From the NCBI GenBank assembly GCA_027311125.1, contig DAICZO010000388.1:1-13806 (forward strand): a stretch of DNA of 13,806 nucleotides. Direction: 5' to 3'. Positions 7,350 through 13,806 of this stretch are shown here, one piece after another. The notes below the pieces were generated by a model. That model ran no database searches and was not told where the DNA came from. It saw nothing but the letters and a program-made list of their open reading frames with translations. Made by a program: the position numbers and the translations under genes. The DNA is from Acidobacteriaceae bacterium (GTDB lineage Bacteria > Acidobacteriota > Terriglobia > Terriglobales > Acidobacteriaceae). Position 1 is the stretch's first letter. Each line of letters begins with the position of its first letter.

Positions 7350-7891
7350 TAGTGGTCTACCTCTACTACCGAAACTGCCGGAAACTGCTCCAGAAACTTC
7401 CGCGTTTCAGTCAGAGAAAACTGTGGGTCCACTGCCTCCAGGCAGAGGAAGAACTTATCCGTCGTCGCACCATTGCGAAAGTTCGGCGCATTGAAGACCG
7501 GGTGGTACAACTGTGGCATTCCATTCAGCGCAATCATGCCAAACGCCGCCGACAGGCCAGCAAACAGAATCGTCCACTCGTACGCCGGAATAATAAACGC
7601 AGGCCACGAGAACAACGGCCGACCGGCAATATTCAGTGGATACGCCCAGACGTTGATCCAGGTCTCCATCAGGTACGCCGTCGTCACGCCCATCAATCCA
7701 CCTAGCAAACAAACCAGAGGAACCCGCGTCGTGTGGAAGTGCAATGCCTCCGCCGCTTCTTCGACCGGGTACGGGGTGTAGCACTCCATCCGGCGATAGC
7801 CTGCGTGACGCGCTGCCTCCGTAGCCTCGACCAGCTCAGTCGGCGTATTGAACTCCGCAAGTAAACCGTAAATTCCCTCACGTGGCGGCAT
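7349..7891 (-). CDS. actD: ActD, DUF3341 membrane subunit of Alternative Complex III
   Basis: This is a 180-residue DUF3341 protein, the small subunit with two membrane helices found in ACIII. An N-terminal soluble domain (1-55) resembles the family start, with the stretch YGLLAEFNTPTELVEA at 8-23. It is followed by two hydrophobic hairpin helices (about 56-76 and 98-121), separated by a loop ending in GRPLFSWPAFIIPAYEW (90-106). The C-terminal tail (about 125-180) is soluble. There are no heme or iron-sulfur motifs, so the role is structural or in assembly rather than electron transfer; this is a family-level inference. It overlaps actC upstream and actE downstream through TAATG junctions, so its dosage is tied to its neighbours. 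Confidence 0.93.
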   Translation of the reverse strand: MPPREGIYGLLAEFNTPTELVEATEAARHAGYRRMECYTPYPVEEAAEALHFHTTRVPLVCLLGGLMGVTTAYLMETWINVWAYPLNIAGRPLFSWPAFIIPAYEWTILFAGLSAAFGMIALNGMPQLYHPVFNAPNFRNGATTDKFFLCLEAVDPQFSLTETRKFLEQFPAVSVVEVDH

Positions 7892-9321
7892 TAGACTCTC
7901 TCCTCAACGACTGACGCAGCGTCCGATCCACCGCGCTTGACCTTGGTCTGCGGCAGCATCATACGAATCTCGGACATCGGAATCATGGGTAGGAAGCGGA
8001 CAAACAGGAAGAACAGGAACGTAAACAGACCCATAGTTCCTACATAAATCATGTAGTCCCACTTAGTAGCGCGATACGTACCCCAGCTGGACGGCAGATA
8101 ATCGCGGTACAAACTGGTCACAACGATCACGAACCGCTCAAACCACATACCCGTGTTCACAATCAGCGACAGGATAAACAGATACGTCACGTTCACCCGC
8201 AGCTTGCGCGACCACAACGACGTCAGAGGAATCGCGATGTTCGTCAGAATCAGGATCCAGTACGCCCAGCCCATCGGCCCGAACATACGGTTCCACATCA
8301 TGAAGAACTCCCAGTGGCTGGCCGAGTACCACGACATAAACACTTCCATGCCGTAGCCATACGCCACAATCCCACCCGTACCCAGCATCACCTTGGCCAT
8401 GTTATCCAGGTGGCGCAACGTCACCATGTCTTCCAGGTGATAGAACTTGCGGATCGGAATCGCCAGCGTCAGCACCATCGCAAAGCCGGAGTAGATCGCG
8501 CCAGCGACGAAGTACGGCGGAAAGATCGTCGTATGCCATCCAGCCAGAGCCGCCACCGCAAAGTCGAAGCTGATGACCGTGTGCACCGACAGCACCAGTG
8601 GAGTCGAAAGACCCGCCAGCAGCAGCGAAGCCGACTCATACCGGATCCAGTGCCGCGTCGAACCGCGCCAGCCCAACGACAGCAGGCCGTACATATACTT
8701 GGCAAACGGCATCGTCGCACGGTCACGCAGCGTGCCGAAGTCCGGAATCATACCTACATACCAGAACACGATCGAGATCGTTGCGTACGTCGATACCGCA
8801 AATACGTCCCACGCCAGCGGGCTGCGGAACTGTGGCCAGACGTTCATCGTGTTCGGATACGGAAACAGCCAGTACGCCAGCCACGGACGGCCTACGTGGA
8901 TCAGCGGAAACGTACCCGCGCAGACCACGGCAAAGATCGTCATCGCCTCGGCAAACCGGTTGATTGAGTTGCGCCACGTCTGTTTGAACAGCAGCAGAAT
9001 CGCAGAGATCAACGTGCCTGCGTGGCCAATACCGATCCACCATACAAAGTTGATGATCGCGAAGCCCCAGGCGCCCGGAATCGTAACGCCCCAGATTCCT
9101 ACGCCCTTCAGAAACAGCCAGGTGCAGCCGATCACCACGCCGGTCGCTACCGCCCCACCCAGCATCAGGCCAAAGAACCAGCCCAGTGGAGTGTTCGACG
9201 TCAGCACGATCCCAGCAATCTTCTGCGTGACCGACTTGAAGTTATGACCGGGAGCGATCACGGCATACTCGCCGGTACGCGGATCGATCATCGGATCATT
9301 CAATGGAACTTTGGTCGCCAT
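7891..9321 (-). CDS. actC: ActC, NrfD/PsrC-like quinone-binding membrane subunit of Alternative Complex III
   Basis: This is an integral membrane protein of 476 residues with about ten hydrophobic helices, of the NrfD/polysulfide reductase PsrC family. In ACIII this subunit binds quinol next to ActB and is proposed to carry a proton path. Landmarks visible are GIGHAGT (97-103), FPLIHVGRPW (138-147), SVHTVISFDFA (245-255), WHTTIFPPYFVAGA (262-275) and MWFERF (392-397). The histidines at 100, 142 and 247 lie in or next to helices and are candidates for quinone or proton handling. The C-terminus is polar and basic/acidic, probably cytoplasmic. The start ATG overlaps the actB stop and the stop overlaps the actD start, both as TAATG, which implies translational coupling. 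Length and motif set match the family; the second NrfD-like protein in the cluster is ActF. Confidence 0.95.
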   Translation of the reverse strand: MATKVPLNDPMIDPRTGEYAVIAPGHNFKSVTQKIAGIVLTSNTPLGWFFGLMLGGAVATGVVIGCTWLFLKGVGIWGVTIPGAWGFAIINFVWWIGIGHAGTLISAILLLFKQTWRNSINRFAEAMTIFAVVCAGTFPLIHVGRPWLAYWLFPYPNTMNVWPQFRSPLAWDVFAVSTYATISIVFWYVGMIPDFGTLRDRATMPFAKYMYGLLSLGWRGSTRHWIRYESASLLLAGLSTPLVLSVHTVISFDFAVAALAGWHTTIFPPYFVAGAIYSGFAMVLTLAIPIRKFYHLEDMVTLRHLDNMAKVMLGTGGIVAYGYGMEVFMSWYSASHWEFFMMWNRMFGPMGWAYWILILTNIAIPLTSLWSRKLRVNVTYLFILSLIVNTGMWFERFVIVVTSLYRDYLPSSWGTYRATKWDYMIYVGTMGLFTFLFFLFVRFLPMIPMSEIRMMLPQTKVKRGGSDAASVVEERV

Positions 9322-12300
9322 TATGCCAGCTCCGGATTGGGATTGATGACACCGGCCGTGTACGTCGTGCGCGGGCGGAAGTTGAGGTCTGCCAGCACCG
9401 GGTAGTCGCGCTCCTCAGCCTTGCGCTTCGCCACTTTGCTCGCCTTGTCGTTGATGTTGCCAAATACAATCGCGTTCGTCGGGCATGCCTGCTGGCAGGC
9501 CGTCACAATTTCGCCATCGCGAATCGCACGGTTTTCCTTATCGGCCGTAATCTTGGCCGACTCGATCCGCTGTACGCAGTAGCTGCACTTCTCCATCACA
9601 CCGCGCGAACGTACCGTCACATCCGGATTGCGCATGAACTTCAAGCTCTCCGTGTCGTAGTCCGAGTACAGCAGGAAGTTGAACCGGCGAACCTTATACG
9701 GGCAGTTGTTCGAGCAGTACCTGGTTCCAACGCAACGGTTGTACACCATCGTGTTCAGACCCTCAGGCGTATGCACCGTCGCACCAACTGGGCAAACCTG
9801 CTCGCAACCCGCGTTCTCGCAGTGCTGGCACGCCATCGGCTGGAAGTGCGCCTTCGGTGCATCCAGATCGCCCTCGAAGTACGTATCGATCCTCAGCCAC
9901 TGCATATTGCGGCCAACCTTCACCTGCTCGCGGCCAACCACCGGAATATTGTTCTCCGCGTAGCAGCTTACGATGCAGGCATTGCAGCCAATGCAGCTGT
10001 TCAGGTCGATCGACATGCCCCAGGCATTCTGCATCTGCAACGACGACGCATCCTGCTTCTCGTAGTTCCACGCATCCGGAAAGAAGCTCTCGTCCTTCTT
10101 CGGCGTCTCACCCTGCGGGCCGTAGCCAACCTTGTTCACCAGCGTCCCGCTCGCACCCTCATGGGCAAAGTCAGGATTCTTCTTTACTTCTTCCAGCGTC
10201 GCGTACCGGATGATCGACCGTTCCATCGCCTCATGTCCTGCCAGCGAGTACGTGCCTTCCTTATCCGACAGCGGCTTCTCCAGATCATGCTGGGCAAATG
10301 CGCCGCGATGCTCGATGTTATGTACCTTCGTCACGCACAGGTCGTAGGTGCCATCCAGCTTGGTAATCTTGGCGCCGTCTGCATACAACGGGCTGTCCGC
10401 GGTCCGCAGCGTGTAGGCGTTGAAGCCCACACCCGCACCAACACGGCCTGCCTCAACCCGGCGTCCATGTCCCAGGTACACCGTAATCACGTTGTCAGGA
10501 TGACCCGGAACCACCAGCACCGGGACCACCACCTTACGGCCATTCAGCTCAATCTCAGCCTTGCCGTTCTCATCCAGCTTCAACGTCTCCTGCGTCCGGA
10601 AGCTCATCAGCGCGGCGTTGTCCCAGCTCAGGCTCGTCACCTGCTTGGGCAACTCCTGCAGCCAGCCCACGTTCGCAAACCGTCCGTCATACAGCGAAGG
10701 ATCAGGCCGGAACGCGATCTCGAGACCGCCTGTAGTTGCTGGGACCACAGCCGTCATCGCCTTCGGAGTACCAACCGCCTTCGGAGCAAATGCCGTACCC
10801 TCGACCCAGCCATCGTGCAGAGCCTTGCGCCAGCCCGTGGCAAAGTCTCCCGTAATGTACGTCTTCGCTGTCGCCTGTACCGCGTCGTACGCCGACTTCT
10901 GCGGATCGTCCAGCAGCGTCTGCAACACGTCATGCGACGACTTGCCGCCATACAGCGGATCGATCATCGGCTGAATAATCGAGATCGTACCGTCATAGGC
11001 CCGAGCATCCGACCAGCTCTCCAGGTAATGCGTCTTGTTGATGTGCCAGGTGCACAGCGAACCCGTCTCATCCAGATGCGTACCCAGGTGTGCCGTCACC
11101 GGAACCTTGTCGAACGCAGCCGCAAACTCCAGGTCAGCCGGAGCGGTGTACATCGGGTTCACACCCAGTATCACCAGCCACTGCACCTTGCCCGCGTTCA
11201 TGTCGGCGACCAGCGCCTTCAGGTCCGCAGTCTGCTCCGACGGCATCGGGTTCACCGTCTCGGTGTACACCACCGTCTTACCCACGTTGCCCAGCGAACT
11301 GTTCAACGCATACGCTGCGGCATGGACAGCGGGCGAAGCCTGCTCGCCCGGAATCACCACACACTTGCCACCATTCTTCTTCAGATCAGCCTGTAGTGCC
11401 GTCAAAAACTTCTGTGCATCAGGATTCGACAGCGTCACACTCGAGCCGTTCGCCAGCGCGGTCGCAAACTGAGCAATCTCGCTCGGCTTCAAGCCCAGGC
11501 GATGCTCAGCCTTGAACCCGGTCACCGTCGGCATGCTCTCGACCACATACAGCCGGTTCATCCCCTTGCCCGCTTCGTACCGGTGCCCTTCGGAGTACGC
11601 AGCCGCCAGCGGCAGGAAACCCGGATGCCCGATCCCGCCCAGGAAATCCGCATCCAGCGAGACGATGACATCCGCCTCCTCCAACTTGTACTGTGCATCC
11701 ACATAGCTGCCAAACGCAGCCTTCGACGCCGCACGCGAGGAGTCCTGATTCACCGGCTCCCACTGCACCAGCTTCGCCTGCGGATAAGCCGCCTGCACCT
11801 GCTTCCACTGAGCCGCCAGCGTCGGCGACGTAATCGTCTCGCTCAGGAAGTACACGCCCTGGCCACCGGAGGTCTTCTTCACTGCGGTCGCAAACGCGCT
11901 CTGGAACTTGCCCCAATCCGAGTTCTGACCGCGATAGATCACATGCTGCGAACGGTCTGGATCGTACATATCCAGCAGCGTCGCCTGCGTCATCGCATCG
12001 CTCTTACCCTTCGCCATCGGATGCTCAGGATTGCCGTCCACCTTGATCGGGCGGAACGCATCCGACTTCACCAGCACCGGGATCGCACCCGTCGGGAATG
12101 GATACGCCGTCGCAAAGTACATCGGCTTGCCCAGCACCAGGTCTTCCGGCTGCTTGATGTACGGATAGATCGGCTCGTCCGGCTGCTTCGTACAACCCGC
12201 CAGCCCAGCCAGCGCCAGCGACGCGCCCATTACCTTCAGAAAGCCGCGGCGGCTGACCGCATCGACCCACTCACCTGAACCGCCCATCGACTGCCGCGGA

Positions 12301-12542
12301 AACTCCTCCGCCATCAGCTCATGGAACTCCGGCGTGTCCGCCAGCTCATCCAGGTTCTTCCAGAAACGCTTGCCCGTCTGGCCGTCCAGCTTCGCCTGAA
12401 CCTGTGCCAGCGTCAGCTTTGCCTTGGCTATCTGGGTAACCACTACGGGTTGTCCTGCCTGCGCCTTCGTGTCGGCCATCGTATCGTCTGTTCCAGTCCC
12501 CATCAAATTGTTGCCTGTCGTAGCGTTGCCAATCGTCTTCAT
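9321..12542 (-). CDS. actB: ActB, iron-sulfur / molybdopterin-oxidoreductase-fold subunit of Alternative Complex III
   Basis: This is the large peripheral electron-transfer subunit, about 1073 residues from the ATG at 12542. A GTG nine bases upstream is an alternative; I prefer the ATG because it makes the ATGA overlap with the actA stop. The N-terminus has the long extension of about 97 residues typical of this family, then a twin-arginine motif (RRGFLK, 98-103) and a lipobox (LAGC, Cys 117), so the protein is probably Tat-exported and lipid-anchored. A large molybdopterin-oxidoreductase-like region follows; in characterised ActB it binds no molybdenum. The C-terminal ferredoxin-like domain carries CIGCNACIVSC (850-860), CQHCENAGCEQVC (905-917), CVGTRYCSNNC (937-947), CSYC (986-989) and CQQAC (1016-1020). 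These 15 cysteines fit three [4Fe-4S] and one [3Fe-4S] cluster, as known for R. marinus. The TAA stop overlaps the actC start (TAATG). Confidence 0.95.
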   Translation of the reverse strand: MKTIGNATTGNNLMGTGTDDTMADTKAQAGQPVVVTQIAKAKLTLAQVQAKLDGQTGKRFWKNLDELADTPEFHELMAEEFPRQSMGGSGEWVDAVSRRGFLKVMGASLALAGLAGCTKQPDEPIYPYIKQPEDLVLGKPMYFATAYPFPTGAIPVLVKSDAFRPIKVDGNPEHPMAKGKSDAMTQATLLDMYDPDRSQHVIYRGQNSDWGKFQSAFATAVKKTSGGQGVYFLSETITSPTLAAQWKQVQAAYPQAKLVQWEPVNQDSSRAASKAAFGSYVDAQYKLEEADVIVSLDADFLGGIGHPGFLPLAAAYSEGHRYEAGKGMNRLYVVESMPTVTGFKAEHRLGLKPSEIAQFATALANGSSVTLSNPDAQKFLTALQADLKKNGGKCVVIPGEQASPAVHAAAYALNSSLGNVGKTVVYTETVNPMPSEQTADLKALVADMNAGKVQWLVILGVNPMYTAPADLEFAAAFDKVPVTAHLGTHLDETGSLCTWHINKTHYLESWSDARAYDGTISIIQPMIDPLYGGKSSHDVLQTLLDDPQKSAYDAVQATAKTYITGDFATGWRKALHDGWVEGTAFAPKAVGTPKAMTAVVPATTGGLEIAFRPDPSLYDGRFANVGWLQELPKQVTSLSWDNAALMSFRTQETLKLDENGKAEIELNGRKVVVPVLVVPGHPDNVITVYLGHGRRVEAGRVGAGVGFNAYTLRTADSPLYADGAKITKLDGTYDLCVTKVHNIEHRGAFAQHDLEKPLSDKEGTYSLAGHEAMERSIIRYATLEEVKKNPDFAHEGASGTLVNKVGYGPQGETPKKDESFFPDAWNYEKQDASSLQMQNAWGMSIDLNSCIGCNACIVSCYAENNIPVVGREQVKVGRNMQWLRIDTYFEGDLDAPKAHFQPMACQHCENAGCEQVCPVGATVHTPEGLNTMVYNRCVGTRYCSNNCPYKVRRFNFLLYSDYDTESLKFMRNPDVTVRSRGVMEKCSYCVQRIESAKITADKENRAIRDGEIVTACQQACPTNAIVFGNINDKASKVAKRKAEERDYPVLADLNFRPRTTYTAGVINPNPELA

Positions 12543-13402
12543 CGGTGACACGTCTCGCAGCTCGAGAGTTCATTCGGCGTACGAATGTGATACTGCGCCG
12601 TCAGATACTTGCCCAGCTCAGCCTGGCTTGTGAACTTCTGGTAGCTCGCAGGAATCGCAACTCCCATCAGCGGCCCCAGGTCAGCACTCTCCGTGCGCCC
12701 CGGTCCGTGCGGTCCATTCTCCAACATCGCTACCTCAGGTCCATTCGCACCCGGGTTGGTCGTCGTGCAGCTTACATTCTGGGCCGTCGCCCCGCCCTTT
12801 ACCGTGCTCGAACACCACACCGGCTTATCGGTCGAAGGACCAGCCCACGACATGTTGTAAATCTCACTCACCGGACGTAGATTCACACCAGGATTGCGAT
12901 GGCAGTTCAAGCACCACTCAATCTGCAGCGTGTTCTGCTGATACATCAGCGGCATCTCGTCCACACGTCCATGGCAGCTCGCGCAACCAATGCCTTTATT
13001 CACATGGATATCGTGGTTGAAGTACACATAGTCCGGCAGGTCATGCACCCGGATCCACTGGATCGATGCACCTGTCGCCCAGCTCTGCCGTACCGGCTCC
13101 AACAGCGCAGCATTCGTCCAGATCTGCGCGTGGCAGTTGATACAAGTCTTGGTCGGAGGGATGCCCGCATACGCGGCCTTCTCCACCTGCGTGTGGCAGT
13201 ACTGGCATTGCAGCCCCAGACCCTCAACGTGGTGTTTATGGCTGAACGGTACCGGCTGGTCCGGTCGCTGGCCCTGCCGCGTCACCCAAGGCGAACGTTG
13301 CAACTGGTCCAGCGCTACCCCGAGCGAGATGACGATCAAGCCAGTCAATACCAGGCTGAATCGGACCAACGCGTTCGAACTGCGGTCAAAAACTTGCGCC
13401 AT
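12539..13402 (-). CDS. actA: ActA, pentaheme cytochrome c subunit of Alternative Complex III
   Basis: This is the multiheme cytochrome of the quinol:cytochrome c/oxidase oxidoreductase ACIII; it collects electrons on the periplasmic face. The 287-residue product shows five CXXCH heme motifs: CQYCH (66-70), CINCH (87-91), CASCH (140-144), CLNCH (164-168) and CETCH (282-286). Five hemes is the number known for Rhodothermus ActA. Residues 12-31 form a single hydrophobic segment, an uncleaved anchor or signal. The fifth heme motif lies one residue before the stop. Between hemes four and five there is a stretch with two further cysteines (C197, C212), not in a heme motif. The ATG start has a good ribosome site (AGGA, 8 nt upstream). 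It is the first gene of the operon; its TGA stop overlaps the actB start in an ATGA arrangement. The family call is firm from heme count, size and the downstream actBCDEF order. Confidence 0.95.
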   Translation of the reverse strand: MAQVFDRSSNALVRFSLVLTGLIVISLGVALDQLQRSPWVTRQGQRPDQPVPFSHKHHVEGLGLQCQYCHTQVEKAAYAGIPPTKTCINCHAQIWTNAALLEPVRQSWATGASIQWIRVHDLPDYVYFNHDIHVNKGIGCASCHGRVDEMPLMYQQNTLQIEWCLNCHRNPGVNLRPVSEIYNMSWAGPSTDKPVWCSSTVKGGATAQNVSCTTTNPGANGPEVAMLENGPHGPGRTESADLGPLMGVAIPASYQKFTSQAELGKYLTAQYHIRTPNELSSCETCHR

Positions 13403-13543
13403 GAGTGCTTTCCTGCTTCCCCTGCGTTACTTAGCTACAGAGAGGTCGAGAAGTTGCCGTCAATCGGTTCCGCACCGTACAACTGCCTGATACCCGATCA
13501 TCCAGCGGTTCACTTGTTGAAGACGCGTCACTTGGATGCGCCC

Positions 13544-13560
13544 GGAGTAAAAAGTACTCC
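13544..13560. promoter_or_regulatory. Inverted repeat GGAGTA-N5-TACTCC in the actA leader
   Basis: Perfect 6-bp arms (13544-13549 and 13555-13560) flank AAAAG. The element lies just downstream of the candidate -10 and close to the expected transcription start. It could be an operator or a hairpin at the 5' end of the mRNA. It lacks a trailing U-run on the minus strand, so it is not a good terminator. Confidence 0.4.
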
Positions 13561-13571
13561 ACGAAATTCTG

Positions 13572-13580
13572 AGTATAGCA
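13572..13580 (-). promoter_or_regulatory. Candidate extended -10 promoter of the act-cox operon
   Basis: The minus strand reads TGCTATACT here: a TATACT -10 hexamer preceded by TG one base upstream, the extended -10 form. At 17-bp spacing the -35 position reads CTATTT, which is weak. Transcription would start near 13565, leaving a leader of about 160 bases before actA. It is the best match I found in the leader, but consensus matching by eye is weak evidence. Confidence 0.35.
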
Positions 13581-13806
13581 GTGGAAAAAGGGAAAAATAG
13601 TGGCCGTCCGAATACCGAAAATATTTTTCATCGCCAGTTTATTTTTTTTCTCAGTGACGACCATCACACCAAACACTACATCTCGTATGACATGCTCTAT
13701 TCTCGGGCAAATTCACACAAAATAGCTGATAACCAACTCTTCCCGGAATGGATTCCGCCAACGTATCTCAACCGCTAACCCAGACCGCTTCAGTCGTAGT
13801 TCCAAC

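Larger units (their letters stand above)
13403..13806. other. Non-coding region upstream of actA
   Basis: There are about 400 bases without a credible gene. The inner part (13403-13430) holds the actA ribosome site. The middle holds the candidate promoter and the inverted repeat. The outer part (about 13580-13740) is much richer in A and T than the operon, with A/T runs. A 14-base palindrome, CGGAAT-GG-ATTCCG, lies at 13744-13757. Small open frames on both strands here have no recognisable protein character. The neighbouring gene upstream must lie beyond 13806. Confidence 0.6.

Noticed and set aside
9303..11396. Plus-strand open frame of 697 codons opposite actB
   Set aside because: It is the mirror of a clearly real gene in a GC-rich region. 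The translation is rich in Arg, His, Gln and Leu with no domain character, typical of an antisense shadow.
13431..13676. Minus-strand 81-codon frame upstream of actA
   Set aside because: It overlaps the candidate promoter and hairpin, has no ribosome site I can support and no protein-like pattern.
13581..13778. Plus-strand 65-codon frame in the AT-rich leader
   Set aside because: No recognisable motif and no supporting context; low-complexity AT-rich DNA gives such frames by chance.

Overview
The window carries one long co-directional gene cluster on the minus strand. It reads from about 13402 down to about 74 and encodes the terminal half of an aerobic respiratory chain. Gene content and order are act A-B-C-D-E-F, a small anchored protein, a Sco copper chaperone, then coxB-coxA-coxC. 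This arrangement, the moderately high GC content and the sequence style suggest an Acidobacteriota genome of the Terriglobia type (Granulicella, Edaphobacter or Terriglobus relatives). The taxonomic call is an inference from protein style and gene order, not from a marker gene.

Layout in transcription order. 13806-13403 is a non-coding leader of about 400 bases, AT-rich in its outer part, with a candidate extended -10 promoter and a hairpin. 13402-5151 encodes Alternative Complex III: pentaheme cytochrome ActA, iron-sulfur/molybdopterin-fold protein ActB, NrfD-like ActC, DUF3341 protein ActD, monoheme lipoprotein ActE and NrfD-like ActF. 5161-4478 encodes a single-TM protein of unknown function with a conserved C-terminal motif. 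4435-3536 encodes Sco. 3526-74 encodes a caa3-type oxidase: subunit II with a fused cytochrome c domain, subunit I of type A2, and a short five-TM subunit III. Bases 1-40 hold a tandem 8-bp repeat array cut by the window edge. No subunit IV gene is visible.

How the genes work together: ActC and/or ActF oxidise menaquinol or another quinol. Electrons pass through the ActB clusters and the ActA and ActE hemes to the cytochrome c domain and CuA of CoxB, then to the heme a / heme a3-CuB site of CoxA, where O2 is reduced. Sco probably loads CuA. Most junctions overlap or abut (TAATG or ATGA), so the set is almost certainly one operon and is consistent with an ACIII-oxidase supercomplex as known in Rhodothermus and Flavobacterium.

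The main anomaly is in coxC. An in-frame TGA (262-260) interrupts the reading frame exactly where subunit III normally has a glycine, inside the fourth membrane helix. Either the gene is broken, or it is made as two pieces, or there is a one-base sequence error. The most under-described component is the 227-residue protein between actF and sco.
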